Below, piece after piece: positions 25,028 to 33,472 of a stretch of DNA of 33,472 bases. The notes below the pieces were generated by a model that saw only the letters and a program-made list of their open reading frames with translations, had not been told where the DNA came from and made no database searches. Source of the stretch: Thermodesulfobacteriota bacterium (lineage in GTDB: Bacteria > Desulfobacterota_D > UBA1144 > Nemesobacterales > CSP1-2); assembly GCA_036397855.1 (NCBI GenBank), contig DASWID010000057.1, forward strand, positions 1 to 33,472. The letters are read 5' to 3'. Numbering within the stretch: position 1 is the stretch's first letter; the number at the start of each line of letters is the position of its first letter. Made by a program: the position numbers and the translations under genes.

Positions 25028-26938
25028 ATGACAAATCCATATTCAAAATCACATCAGATAATAGTCATAGGAGCAGGACACGCAGGTTGTGAAGCCGCTC
25101 TCGCTTCCGCCAGAATGGGGTGTAAGACACTTGTACTCACAGCGAATATTGACACAATAGGCCTCATGTCGTGTAACCCTTCTATTGGAGGTGTTGGAAA
25201 AGGACATCTTGTAAAGGAGATTGACGCCCTTGGAGGCGAAATGGGAAAGGCGGCCGACGCAACCGCGATTCAATTCAGAAGACTAAATACAAAAAAGGGC
25301 CCGGCAGTCCAAGCAACTAGAACTCAAGCAGACAGGCAAGCTTATAAGACGTACATGAGGAATGCCCTAGAATCCGAAAAGAATATAGATATAAAGCAGA
25401 GAATGGTGGAAGGATTTCTTGCCAAGGGTGGAAAGGTCTTAGGTGTTAAAACGAATCTCGGTGAGAATTTCTTCGCGGATGCCGTGGTAGTCACTCCCGG
25501 AACATTTCCCAACGGACTGATTCACATAGGGCTTACCAAGATACCTGCAGGTCGTGCCGGTGAAGCTCCTGCGCTAGGGATAACCGAATCTTTTGAGAGC
25601 CTTGGATTCAAAATGGGCAGGTTAAAGACTGGGACACCCCCTAGATTCGACGGAAGGACCATCAATTGGGAAATTCTAGAGATTCAACCAGGAGATAATT
25701 GTCCGGTTCCTTTTTCATCCTCAAGCAATATTATCGAGAGGAAACAGCTCCCGTGCTACATAACCTACACCAACGAAAAAACACATGACGTGATTAGAAA
25801 AAACCTCCATAAATCACCTTTGTATTCAGGACAGATTAAGGGAGTCGGTCCTAGATACTGCCCCTCTATAGAGGATAAGGTCGTAAAGTTTGCCGACAAG
25901 GACAGACATCAAATATTCCTTGAACCAGAGGGAATAAATACCTATGAAATTTATCCAAACGGTATCTCGACCAGCCTACCGTTGGACGTTCAATACGAAA
26001 TCGTCCGAACCATTAGAGGTCTCGAAGAAGTAGAAATAATGAGACCCGGTTACGCAGTAGAATATGATTTCTTAGACCCTACACAGCTAAATAATACTCT
26101 TGAATCAAAGCACATCTCAAATTTGTTTTTTGCAGGACAAGTAAACGGGACGACTGGTTATGAAGAGGCAGCTTCACAGGGTCTTATGGCTGGTGTAAAC
26201 GCAGCCCTTCTTGTAAAAGGAGAAGAACCATTAATTATCGATCGATCGGAAGGTTACATCGGAATCTTACTAGACGACCTGGTTACAAAAGGTGTTGACG
26301 AGCCATACAGAATGTTTACTTCACGGGCTGAGTATCGTCTAATTCTGAGAGAAGATAACGCAGATTTAAGGCTCAGGGGAAAGGGTCATCGCATTGGTCT
26401 AGTTAGGAATGAAGCGTACAATAAATTCGTTGAGAAAAAAGAAAAGATCGAAAATGAACTAGGCAGGTTGGAAAAAACAAAGGTCTTTCCTAACAATCAG
26501 GTCAATGATCTGCTTACACAAATTGGATCTTCACCTTTGAAAAAGCCACACACGTTAAAAGAATTACTTAGACGACCGGAAATTACATACAGAGAACTCA
26601 GCTTCATAGATCCTCTCTCAAGTTACTTTATAGACAGTGATATAACAGCACAGATATGTATGGAGATTAAATACGAAGGCTACATAAAAAGGCAGTTCGA
26701 ACAGGTGGAAAAATTCAAGAGGATCGAACATGTTCATATTCCAAAAGACTTTTCCTATGAAACCATCCCGGGGCTTTCAAATGAGATTGTTCAGAAACTC
26801 TCGAAAATCCGTCCATCATCTCTCGGGCAAGCAAGCAGGATTTCAGGTATAACACCTGCTGCTATTTCTGTCCTTATGGTTTATTTAAAGCAAAATGAGA
26901 TTAAGAATTTAGAGGGTTATTCTCCAAGATTTTCTTGA
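25028..26938 (+). CDS. mnmG: tRNA uridine 5-carboxymethylaminomethyl modification enzyme MnmG
   Basis: This 636-residue FAD enzyme, working with the GTPase MnmE, installs 5-carboxymethylaminomethyl groups at wobble U34 of tRNAs. IIVIGAGHAGCEAALASARM is the dinucleotide-binding motif, followed by LMSCNPSIGGVGKGHLVKEI, PAVQATRTQADRQAYKTYM, GRLKTGTPPRFDGR, GYEEAASQGLMAGVNAALL, DEPYRMFTSRAEYRLILRED and the C-terminal YEGYIKRQ. I chose the ATG at 25028 because it gives the standard length and N-terminus; a GTG 16 codons earlier keeps the frame open and neither has a strong Shine-Dalgarno. No mnmE or rsmG neighbour is present. The 3' end overlaps a small minus-strand gene by 22 bases. Confidence 0.96.
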   Translation: MTNPYSKSHQIIVIGAGHAGCEAALASARMGCKTLVLTANIDTIGLMSCNPSIGGVGKGHLVKEIDALGGEMGKAADATAIQFRRLNTKKGPAVQATRTQADRQAYKTYMRNALESEKNIDIKQRMVEGFLAKGGKVLGVKTNLGENFFADAVVVTPGTFPNGLIHIGLTKIPAGRAGEAPALGITESFESLGFKMGRLKTGTPPRFDGRTINWEILEIQPGDNCPVPFSSSSNIIERKQLPCYITYTNEKTHDVIRKNLHKSPLYSGQIKGVGPRYCPSIEDKVVKFADKDRHQIFLEPEGINTYEIYPNGISTSLPLDVQYEIVRTIRGLEEVEIMRPGYAVEYDFLDPTQLNNTLESKHISNLFFAGQVNGTTGYEEAASQGLMAGVNAALLVKGEEPLIIDRSEGYIGILLDDLVTKGVDEPYRMFTSRAEYRLILREDNADLRLRGKGHRIGLVRNEAYNKFVEKKEKIENELGRLEKTKVFPNNQVNDLLTQIGSSPLKKPHTLKELLRRPEITYRELSFIDPLSSYFIDSDITAQICMEIKYEGYIKRQFEQVEKFKRIEHVHIPKDFSYETIPGLSNEIVQKLSKIRPSSLGQASRISGITPAAISVLMVYLKQNEIKNLEGYSPRFS

Positions 26939-27078
26939 TCTTCGTCGTCTGAGGCAGATAATTCTTGTTCAAGCATTTCCATGATATCTTCATAGTCTCC
27001 ACCCACATAAGTGGAGCTCTCCGGTTCTTCAAGCAGATCTACGAGGTCTTTTATCTTTCTTCCTCCTCTTTTAGACAT
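26917..27078 (-). CDS. 53-residue acidic protein overlapping the 3' end of mnmG
   Basis: The ATG at 27078 is preceded on the minus strand by AAGGAGG, nine bases away, one of the best ribosome sites in the window. The product starts basic (MSKRGGRKIKDLVDLLEE) and ends strongly acidic (EDIMEMLEQELSASDDEDQE, then NLGE). The middle contains STYVGGDYED. It has no signal peptide, cysteine or histidine. The stop lies inside the mnmG coding region, so the two genes converge with a 22-base overlap. I recognise no family. Its size, charge split and helix-friendly tail suggest a small binding or regulatory protein, by inference only. Confidence 0.65.
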   Translation of the reverse strand: MSKRGGRKIKDLVDLLEEPESSTYVGGDYEDIMEMLEQELSASDDEDQENLGE

Positions 27079-27087
27079 GCATCTTAT

Positions 27088-27094
27088 CCTCCTT
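27088..27094 (-). promoter_or_regulatory. Strong Shine-Dalgarno of the 53-residue gene
   Basis: AAGGAGG on the minus strand, nine bases before the ATG at 27078. It is the main reason for calling this short gene real. Confidence 0.7.
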
Positions 27095-27265
27095 CATGTA
27101 ATTCTAACACAACCTATAAAATAATTACAAATATAACTTGATAATTCACCGCATCAAGCTGCATGGTATCTGCGTATTCAAAGAAACGCCAGTCGGTCAT
27201 CTCAATTACACTCAACCCCGCTGTCATTGATGAGACCCTCGTTTCTGTCGCCAGCAAGCCTCCAT

Positions 27266-27610
27266 GAGTCCGCTCGAAGGGACTCGTTGCCTACCAATGC
27301 GGATGGTGAAAAAATCTCTAGGGTAGCCCACCAGTCTTGCTGGTGGGAAAATCGAATGTCCGTTAATTGGAGATGTAGTTGCGGAGGACTTTAGTCGTCC
27401 ATAAAATCAATGGAATGGAAACCTGATTTATGATAGACGCATCTTCAGCATTTTCAAATTTCGGGACAAGAATGTCCCGACTATCCATAATAAATATTGT
27501 CATTAATTACGAAAGGCGGGGTTTTCCAACCCCGCATTGAAAAAACATAAAGAATGGAAACCTAACCTGTCCTGAGCGTTGTCGAAGGGAGGTTTCCCCT
27601 ACATTTGGGG
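27266..27610. repeat. Cluster of at least seven distinct hairpins
   Basis: In order: GAGTCC/GGACTC (27266-27285). CCCACCAG-TCTTG-CTGGTGGG (27327-27347). Imperfect GGAGGAC/GTCGTCC (27383-27400). TCGGGACA-AGAA-TGTCCCGA (27461-27480). GCGGGGTT-TTCC-AACCCCGC (27516-27535). GGAAACCT/AGGTTTCC (27556-27597), enclosing CCTGAGC and GTCGAAGG. CCCC/GGGG around TACATTT (27596-27610). The direct repeat AATGGAAACCT occurs at about 27413 and 27553. No stem matches another, but sizes (eight-base stems, four- or five-base loops) are similar. Confidence 0.85.
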
Positions 27611-27625
27611 TAAAAGTAGAAGAGT

Positions 27626-29863
27626 CTACGAGGCCTTCTCTTGTCGAGCTTTTTTTACGTTTAACAATTCCAGCATCTTCCCCACATTAGTTGTTGGAAG
27701 TTGACATTCATAGTTTAGACACACGTAGGCAGTTGCTTTTCCATTGAGGCTCGTGTGATTTCTAGCATATTCTGCGAAACGGCTAATATCGGAAGCGTTC
27801 TTATCACTCGCGCGAAACAGCACAATCTTATTGGGTAAGAATTGCTTCCTTAGGGCCTCCAACATGACACCGGTGTCATGAGCTTTGGTATCACCTGCAA
27901 TCACAACTTCGTATGAAGGGCCTATCCCGAAATCCAAAGCAACCAAGAGTTGAGTAAAAGCTGATGGATACTGTTCGATAACTTTTGAAAAAACTTCACC
28001 TATTTTTGCGGCCTTTTGCTCTAGGACCGAATCGGCAGTTATCCTTCCTAGTCTGATGAGGTTAAGCATTGCGACAGAATTGCCCGAAGGTATTGCACCA
28101 TCATTTATTTCCTTCTGACGAACAATAAGTTCTTCAACATCGCTTGAGGTAAAATAAAACCCTCCATTATCTTCATCCCAGAAATTTTCGATCAACTCAC
28201 GATTCAGCTCTAAGGCTGTTTTAAGATAGTTAACATCAAAGGTAGCCTCGTATAGCTCAGTTAGCCCCCAAACTAAAAATGCATAATCGGTAACGTTTGC
28301 CCTTATTCCGGACTCTCCATCTCTGTACCGATGAAGTAATTCGCCACTCTTATCTCGCAGATTTTTAAGTATAAAATCTACCGCACGGCCAGCAGCTACC
28401 GAATACTCTGGCTCATTAAATGCCTGTGATCCTTTAGCGAGGGCGGCAATCATCAATCCATTCCAATCAGTTAGTACCTTATCGTCTTTATGAGGATGAA
28501 CCCTTTTCTCTCTGACCTTAAACAGCTTCTCTCTTGCCACCTGAATTTTCTTATTTAGTTCCTCTCGAGAAATATTGAGAGACAGGGCAATTTCAGCTAC
28601 AGGCTTTTTTAGATGCAGGATGTTGTCTCCAGTCTTCCTTCCGGTTGCCTCCTCACCGAAATTGCCCTCTTCATCTATATTGAAAACCTTTATGAAGAAT
28701 TCGGCATCATCTTTACCCAATACTTGTTTAATCTCTCTTTCACTCCAGAGATAAAATTTACCTTCTTCTCCCTCGCTATCAGCATCCTCGGCCGAATAGA
28801 AGCCACCACCAGGGTCAGTCATGTCCCTGAGGACATATGTGAAGATTTCACGAGCGGTCTGCTCATAATCCTTTTTGCCGGTTGCTTGATAAGCCTCAAT
28901 ATATGCCATGGCAAGCATCGCCTGATCGTAGAGCATCTTTTCAAAGTGTGGAACAAACCAATTTGGGTCTGTGGAATAACGATGGAATCCAAATCCAACA
29001 TGATCGTATATACCACCAAGTCGCATCGATTGAAGGGTCTTTTCCACCATGGCTAATGCATTTTCATTACCACTTCGCTTCCAGTAACGAAGCAGGAAAA
29101 GATAATTATGCGGAGTTGGAAACTTAGGCGCGGTCCCTATTCCCCCATTACTTGAATCAAAGGTACCCGCAAGCTGATCATATGCTTTTTCCAATGAAGA
29201 TTCATCAAGTTCTTCACCCTTTAGCTGTCCTGAACTCCCTAACCCCTGCTGAAGAGCAGAGGTTATCTGATTAGCTGACTTCATGACCTCATCTCTCTGT
29301 GTAGTCCAGAGCTCTTTTAGGCGCGGGATCAGCTCGAGCATCCCGGCACGGCCAAAGCGTGCTTCCTTTGGGATGTATGTCGCAGCGAAAAAGGGCTTAT
29401 TGTCTGGTGTCATTATGATGTTTAGGGGCCATCCGCAATTACCTCTCGATATCATCTGACATACCGTCATATAGATGTTATCTATATCAGGTCTTTCTTC
29501 CCGATCTACCTTTATTGAAACAAATGTCTCATTCATGAGCCTTGCAACCTCGGGATCCTCAAAGGATTCGTGCTCCATAACATGACACCAATGGCATGTT
29601 GAGTACCCAATTGAAAGGAGAATCGGCTTATTCTCTTTTCGAGCTTTTTCAAAGGCCTCGTCACCCCAAGGATACCAATCCACAGGATTATCCGCATGCT
29701 GAAGCAAGTATGGACTCTTTTCATTCATGAGCCGATTTGGCTTTCCCATTTTTTTCGATTCCGTCGCGTGAAGTTTTGTTACATTAGTAAATAGTTCTGA
29801 TGAAAACAATACGATTAAGACTACTAGAATTCCACTTAAAAGGATAAAGGCTAACCTGTTCAT
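27626..29863 (-). CDS. Thioredoxin-domain protein of the YyaL/DUF255 (SPATA20) family
   Basis: This 745-residue protein has an N-terminal hydrophobic segment (residues 4-22) that may anchor or export it. The DsbH-like thioredoxin domain follows: [40 protein letters not shown] with the redox pair C90/C93, then [18 protein letters not shown] and [20 protein letters not shown]. The rest is the helical six-hairpin glycosidase-like domain ([47 protein letters not shown]) and a C-terminal region with [11 protein letters not shown]. The family is widespread but its reaction is not established. Length is slightly above the usual 680-700 because of the signal/anchor. It is a single minus-strand gene with no partner nearby. 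Confidence 0.93.
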   Translation of the reverse strand: MNRLAFILLSGILVVLIVLFSSELFTNVTKLHATESKKMGKPNRLMNEKSPYLLQHADNPVDWYPWGDEAFEKARKENKPILLSIGYSTCHWCHVMEHESFEDPEVARLMNETFVSIKVDREERPDIDNIYMTVCQMISRGNCGWPLNIIMTPDNKPFFAATYIPKEARFGRAGMLELIPRLKELWTTQRDEVMKSANQITSALQQGLGSSGQLKGEELDESSLEKAYDQLAGTFDSSNGGIGTAPKFPTPHNYLFLLRYWKRSGNENALAMVEKTLQSMRLGGIYDHVGFGFHRYSTDPNWFVPHFEKMLYDQAMLAMAYIEAYQATGKKDYEQTAREIFTYVLRDMTDPGGGFYSAEDADSEGEEGKFYLWSEREIKQVLGKDDAEFFIKVFNIDEEGNFGEEATGRKTGDNILHLKKPVAEIALSLNISREELNKKIQVAREKLFKVREKRVHPHKDDKVLTDWNGLMIAALAKGSQAFNEPEYSVAAGRAVDFILKNLRDKSGELLHRYRDGESGIRANVTDYAFLVWGLTELYEATFDVNYLKTALELNRELIENFWDEDNGGFYFTSSDVEELIVRQKEINDGAIPSGNSVAMLNLIRLGRITADSVLEQKAAKIGEVFSKVIEQYPSAFTQLLVALDFGIGPSYEVVIAGDTKAHDTGVMLEALRKQFLPNKIVLFRASDKNASDISRFAEYARNHTSLNGKATAYVCLNYECQLPTTNVGKMLELLNVKKARQEKAS

Positions 29864-30083
29864 TATTTCAATAAGCTCTTAGGTCACCCTTTTGATACAT
29901 CAGACCTCGGTATTCAGCATATCCAAGCAGAGTCATATCACTGATTGAAATGTTATTCTTAACCAATATTTACTAAAATCTGTTTTCCTAATAAGATAGT
30001 TTAATGCCATTTATTATTATTCGCAACATTCTTATTGGTTACTGATAGAATTCCACCTGAAACGAAGTATTTAAATACCCTTT

Positions 30084-30104
30084 ACTAATGACATTAGTTA
30101 TAAT
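30084..30104 (+). promoter_or_regulatory. Palindrome abutting a TATAAT -10 element
   Basis: ACTAATG-A-CATTAGT (30084-30098) is a perfect 7+7 palindrome. It is immediately followed by TATAAT (30099-30104), 30 bases before the dynamin-like gene. The palindrome covers the spacer between -35 and -10, where a repressor or redox regulator would sit. No clear -35 is visible. Confidence 0.55.
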
Positions 30105-30134
30105 TATCGACTCAAAAAATTTTTAAATCAAAAT

Positions 30135-31841
30135 ATGAATGTAATTGGTAAGAAATACTCTGAGATTATATTAGAGGAAAAGGCGCTGCTAGAATCCCTT
30201 GTTCCGGAAATTAAGTCGACATCAAACGAAAAGCTTGAAAGGAAATTAAACAGCGCGCGCGACAATCTTGAAAACCTCTTCTCAGTAGTTTTCATAGGTG
30301 AGTTCAGCACCGGGAAATCGACAATAATAAACGCGCTGTTGGGAAGAAACATCCTTCCGGAAGGAATCACTCCGACCACCGATAAAATAACCATCATCAA
30401 ATACGGTGAAACATTTGAGGAATCAAATGATAACGGCAACCATTATATTGCGATCAACGAAGAAAGGCTTAAAGGTTTTTTCATCGTAGACACTCCCGGA
30501 ACAAACGTCACAATAGAACAGCATGAAAAGATAACCCAGGACTTCATACCAAACGCCGATATAGTTTTTTTTACAATAGGAGCAGAAAGAGCCGTAACCG
30601 GAAGCGAAGCAAAGCTCATAAGATTCATAAAAGAAGACTGGCTTAAAAATATAGTATTCCTCCTAAATAAGACTGATATAGTAGATGACGACAGTGAACT
30701 AAATGAGCTGATACGGCATACGGAGGGTGAACTGCAGAGAATATTCAAGATTAGACCGTTTCTGATACCCATTTCTGCAAAGTTTGCCAATAATGCAAGG
30801 GCCTCATCCGATGAAGAACTTTATAGAAGGAGTGGAATAAAAAAGGTTGAAGACTACATTTTCAAGACTCTAGGAGAACAAGAACGGATCAGGATGAAAA
30901 TAAAGGGATCTTCCGAATTTGCTATGAGTCTATGTACCGAAACAATAAAAGCGATTGATAACAACATTCAAAAGATATCTACTGACATGGTAAAGATCGG
31001 CGAGTTCGAAAATAGATTAACAGGAATGAAGGAAGAGATCTTCTATAACTCAAATCAGTTCACGGAGAGGATTAAGACAAGACTCCTTGAATTTAAAACA
31101 AGGGGTATAGAGTTTATCGATGATCTAATCCGATTTGAGAATGTGCTTAAACTATTCAGAAAAGAAAAGATCGCAAAGGAATTTGAGTCCAGAGTCTCAC
31201 TTCAGACCGTAAAGGAGCTGGAAAAAGACCTTGATGCTTTGGTTAGCTGGACAGAGCGATCCGCGAGGACAATGATGGATACATCACTCGAGTTTTATCG
31301 CAATTCCATCCAACCAGAATCAACAAAGGTAAGCACTGGCTTTTCTTACGATAGATCACTGCTCATAGACACTGTCAGGACGGAAATCGATAAAAGACAA
31401 AAGCAAATCGACCCGGCGCTGCTGGGTGGCAATCTTGTCGACTCCGCAAGAACTGCTATTGCATCGGTTTTGGGAGTTCAAGTAGGATCCCTTGCAATCG
31501 GTGCGGCAGTTATCTCAGCATTCTCGTCTATAATTGTCGATATAACAGGGATAATAGCAACGATTGCCGTAGTTGCTACGGCTTTTGCTATACTTCCCAG
31601 AAAAAGAAGGAATGCGATGAAGGAGTTTAGCGCTAAAGTAGACACCTTGATTAAGGAATTAAGCTCAAGCATAAGCTCACAGCTTGAGAGAGACCTTGAT
31701 AGCATAAAAATGCAGATCCTGGATTCTCTGATTCCCCTAAAGAACTTTTATAAAATACAGGAAACAAAACTTCTTCAGTCTAAAAACCGTGTTGAAGAAA
31801 TAGGTGAAAAGTTCACTAAGATCAATAGGAGCGTGTCATAG
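30135..31841 (+). CDS. Bacterial dynamin-like GTPase
   Basis: This 568-residue large GTPase has G1 GEFSTGKST at 55-63, G2 threonines in GITPTTDK (78-84), G3 DTPG at 119-122 and G4 NKTD at 178-181. Long helical neck and trunk segments follow, then a hydrophobic hairpin (about residues 435-492, with LGVQVGSLAIGAAVISAFSS and IIATIAVVATAFAILP) that matches the membrane-inserting paddle of bacterial dynamins. These proteins bind and remodel membranes, sometimes in stress or phage defence. Bacterial dynamins often come in tandem pairs; only one is present here. No Shine-Dalgarno precedes the ATG. A palindrome and TATAAT lie just upstream. Confidence 0.92.
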   Translation: MNVIGKKYSEIILEEKALLESLVPEIKSTSNEKLERKLNSARDNLENLFSVVFIGEFSTGKSTIINALLGRNILPEGITPTTDKITIIKYGETFEESNDNGNHYIAINEERLKGFFIVDTPGTNVTIEQHEKITQDFIPNADIVFFTIGAERAVTGSEAKLIRFIKEDWLKNIVFLLNKTDIVDDDSELNELIRHTEGELQRIFKIRPFLIPISAKFANNARASSDEELYRRSGIKKVEDYIFKTLGEQERIRMKIKGSSEFAMSLCTETIKAIDNNIQKISTDMVKIGEFENRLTGMKEEIFYNSNQFTERIKTRLLEFKTRGIEFIDDLIRFENVLKLFRKEKIAKEFESRVSLQTVKELEKDLDALVSWTERSARTMMDTSLEFYRNSIQPESTKVSTGFSYDRSLLIDTVRTEIDKRQKQIDPALLGGNLVDSARTAIASVLGVQVGSLAIGAAVISAFSSIIVDITGIIATIAVVATAFAILPRKRRNAMKEFSAKVDTLIKELSSSISSQLERDLDSIKMQILDSLIPLKNFYKIQETKLLQSKNRVEEIGEKFTKINRSVS

Positions 31842-32048
31842 CTATTTAATAATGAAACAAATCTATAGAAGTAAAGTTAATATCTAAAGATGTTATGCTT
31901 ACCTAACAAATGCGTTTTAAACAAGATTCATTTAATTCATTCCGGTATTGCTTGAAATTGTCCAGGTTTTTTCAAGGTATTGGGATTTATATGTTTCGAT
32001 GGCTATGTATACTATATAAGTGATGAACCTTAACTGGAGTACAGTAGT

Positions 32049-33437
32049 ATGAGGGGAACTTTAGGAATAATACTTACACTCTTAGTCTTGCTCTCGCCGA
32101 CTCATCCATTACACGCCCAAAGCATCAGAGCCGGAGGTTTTGCGAGCCGCGGAATTAGCGGAGGAATTAGGGGAGCAAGGATTGGGACAACCGGTTCTGG
32201 AAGACAGGGGATGGTCTCAAATTTCCGCGGACGGTTCAGTCAGGTTGGCTCATCCTCAAGCTTTAGAGGAAATAGCGTCGGGATGAGTAATGGAATGGCT
32301 AATTCGAGCTTTCGAGAACGAGGTTTCGGACGAAATATTCCAAATGCCGGAGCTTCATTCAGTTCCAGCTCGAACCTAACAACCTCGACTCTGGGTAAAA
32401 ACATCTCAAATCCACAATTTCAATTAATTTCTCCCTCCAGAAAAAATACTATAGCACCTGTCAATAGGGGGTCTATCGGTTTTGGTTCTAGAAGGCTAAA
32501 CAAAGTAAGATCTACATTTCAAAAGGATACATTAATAACGAAGACAGGTCGAAATTATCCCTCTTCTAATAATATCGGCAATACGTTTAGGGGACTAAAC
32601 AAGCCTCTTATCATTGATAACAAGGCTTCCTTGATATCTAAGAGATTAAACTCCAATCGAAATGGGAATCTGAAACGCAGATTAGCCGGAAAAGAGGGAA
32701 GCATCAAACCTGTAAATGAAATATCAATAGCTTCTGCTGGGAACAGAGATATCGCTCATTGGGTTGATGGAGATAATGGCATTAAACATTTTTCAAACGA
32801 CATAAATTCAATTCCCGAAGAAGCCAAAAGAATTAGTCGGGTTGATGGTAAAAGGCCCAGGTTGGTGTCGGGTTTATCAGATAGAACCAGAAACCTTAGA
32901 AATTCTCAGCCTCGTTTAAGAGGAGCATCCTTCACGAGCCCAGATAAAACTGCAAATCTCGTCATGGAAAAGACCGCCGATTTTCCAGGTCAACGCCGAG
33001 GCTTTGCGATTGGCCGGGATCATGAAAGAAGAAATATTCACAATGCTAACCCTACTAAAGGCTTCCATCATAATAAGGGTTTCGCCGACACTGATCGCCA
33101 CCACTTCCGTCATCATCGCTTTCATCACGGTCACTTCTTTCCATTTGATCCATTTTTCTTTGGCAACTCATTTTTCTTTTTCCGGCCATTCTTCCCTCTT
33201 TCAAGCTTCTTCTTTGTGAATAATCCTTTTATATTTCAACCAATTTTTCCATCGCCATTCTTCGGTTTTCAGCCTTTTTTTGTGCCTGCGATACCAATTG
33301 TTTTCTTTCCAGTTTCCCCCCAATTTACAACATTCACACCATTTATAAATCCATTTTTCATAAATCCCTTTTTCGACCCATTTTTTTTTCAGACGGACTT
33401 TTTCTTTAACTCAATCGCCTTTAATAATTTCTTTTAA
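32049..33437 (+). CDS. Exported Gly/Ser/Arg-rich protein with a DUF4124-like segment and a phenylalanine-rich tail
   Basis: This 462-residue protein has a signal peptide (residues 1-24, ending LHAQ). An N-terminal low-complexity region is rich in Gly, Ser, Arg and Asn (GGFASRGISGGIRGARIGTT). Near residues 235-262, DIAHWVDGDNGIKHFSNDIN resembles the DUF4124 pattern 'yrWvDedGv.hfSd.P'. A His-rich stretch (HHFRHHRFHHGH) follows, and the last 100 residues contain 41 Phe in FFF, PFF and NPFF clusters up to the C-terminus. GGAG lies about eight bases before the ATG. Nothing known to me has such a tail. A sticky or membrane-associating surface module is inferred. The base run is T-rich but the frame stays open over 300 bases, so it is under coding constraint. 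Confidence 0.75.
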   Translation: MRGTLGIILTLLVLLSPTHPLHAQSIRAGGFASRGISGGIRGARIGTTGSGRQGMVSNFRGRFSQVGSSSSFRGNSVGMSNGMANSSFRERGFGRNIPNAGASFSSSSNLTTSTLGKNISNPQFQLISPSRKNTIAPVNRGSIGFGSRRLNKVRSTFQKDTLITKTGRNYPSSNNIGNTFRGLNKPLIIDNKASLISKRLNSNRNGNLKRRLAGKEGSIKPVNEISIASAGNRDIAHWVDGDNGIKHFSNDINSIPEEAKRISRVDGKRPRLVSGLSDRTRNLRNSQPRLRGASFTSPDKTANLVMEKTADFPGQRRGFAIGRDHERRNIHNANPTKGFHHNKGFADTDRHHFRHHRFHHGHFFPFDPFFFGNSFFFFRPFFPLSSFFFVNNPFIFQPIFPSPFFGFQPFFVPAIPIVFFPVSPQFTTFTPFINPFFINPFFDPFFFQTDFFFNSIAFNNFF

Positions 33438-33452
33438 AGCAGTAACAATGAA

Positions 33453-33472
33453 GCGGAGGACTTTAGCCCTCC
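33453..33472. repeat. Partial hairpin repeat at the window end
   Basis: GCGGAGGACTTTAGCCCTCC nearly repeats GCGGAGGACTTTAGTCGTCC of 27381-27400, and pairs GGAGG with CCTCC. It is probably another member of the palindrome set. Confidence 0.7.

Noticed and set aside
27363-27488. Minus-strand open frame of 41 codons beginning MDSRDILVPKFENAEDAS
   Set aside because: It spans two hairpins and has no Shine-Dalgarno; a product of repeat sequence is more likely.
1-33472. CRISPR array, tRNA, rRNA, integrase or insertion sequence
   Set aside because: No regularly spaced direct repeats, no cloverleaf with a GTTCRA T-loop, no rRNA core and no transposase or recombinase motif were seen by eye.

Overview
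The window looks like a chromosomal segment of an uncultured, free-living Gram-negative bacterium. A TonB energy transducer, a lipoprotein, Sec-exported proteins and an Aat N-end-rule transferase point to a diderm cell. Base composition is moderately AT-rich, many proteins lack recognised domains, and gaps between genes are long and full of small palindromes. This resembles deltaproteobacterial, Nitrospirota-like or Dadabacteria-like metagenome lineages, but nothing here fixes the phylum. No rRNA, tRNA, CRISPR array, integrase or insertion sequence was found.

Layout. 1-463: a very short FdrA-like protein keeping only the two ends of the family. 471-1090: a GxxExxY PD-(D/E)xK protein gene inside a cassette with inverted repeats at its ends. 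1098-5420: a four-gene plus-strand cluster (ferritin-like helical protein, SAM methyltransferase-like protein, class I aminotransferase fold, DAP-decarboxylase-fold PLP enzyme). In this cluster the aminotransferase has His where the PLP-binding Lys should be, the most provocative observation in the window. 5449-5637: remnant of an RskA-type anti-sigma factor. 5726-6517: TonB. 6533-8849: four small minus-strand genes, mostly for exported proteins of unknown function. 9215-11335: aldo/keto reductase, Aat and a SelT/W/H-like redox protein. 11643-11733: a 16-codon mini-ORF followed by a perfect 12-bp hairpin. 11782-13664: a compact minus-strand operon of SDR, F420-type (DUF385) oxidoreductase and a TrpF-like protein lacking the catalytic Cys. 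14133-15443: a secreted acidic repeat protein and a class I glutamine amidotransferase. 16125-17073: a CusF-like metal-binding protein and a small exported Cys-containing protein. 17276-21685: a long Lhr-family helicase. 22039-24725: an exported helical protein, a small winged-helix-like protein and a spore-photoproduct-lyase-like radical SAM protein. 25028-27078: MnmG, with a 53-residue acidic protein gene overlapping its 3' end on the other strand. 27626-29863: a YyaL/DUF255 thioredoxin-domain protein. 30135-31841: a bacterial dynamin-like GTPase. 32049-33437: an exported protein whose last 100 residues contain 41 Phe.

Working together. Most genes are single units of housekeeping or stress metabolism: tRNA modification (MnmG), protein turnover (Aat), DNA repair (Lhr, SPL-like), membrane remodelling (dynamin-like) and metal handling (CusF-like). 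Two sets look like real co-transcribed pathways: 1098-5420, perhaps a small amino-acid-derived metabolite, and 13664-11782, an oxidoreductase pair plus a repurposed isomerase fold.

The other large-scale signal is a set of short palindromes in nearly every long gap. Some share a loop (TCTTG or its complement CAAGA) while stems vary; others carry a CCTGAGC...GTCGAAGG module. The densest cluster is at 27266-27610.
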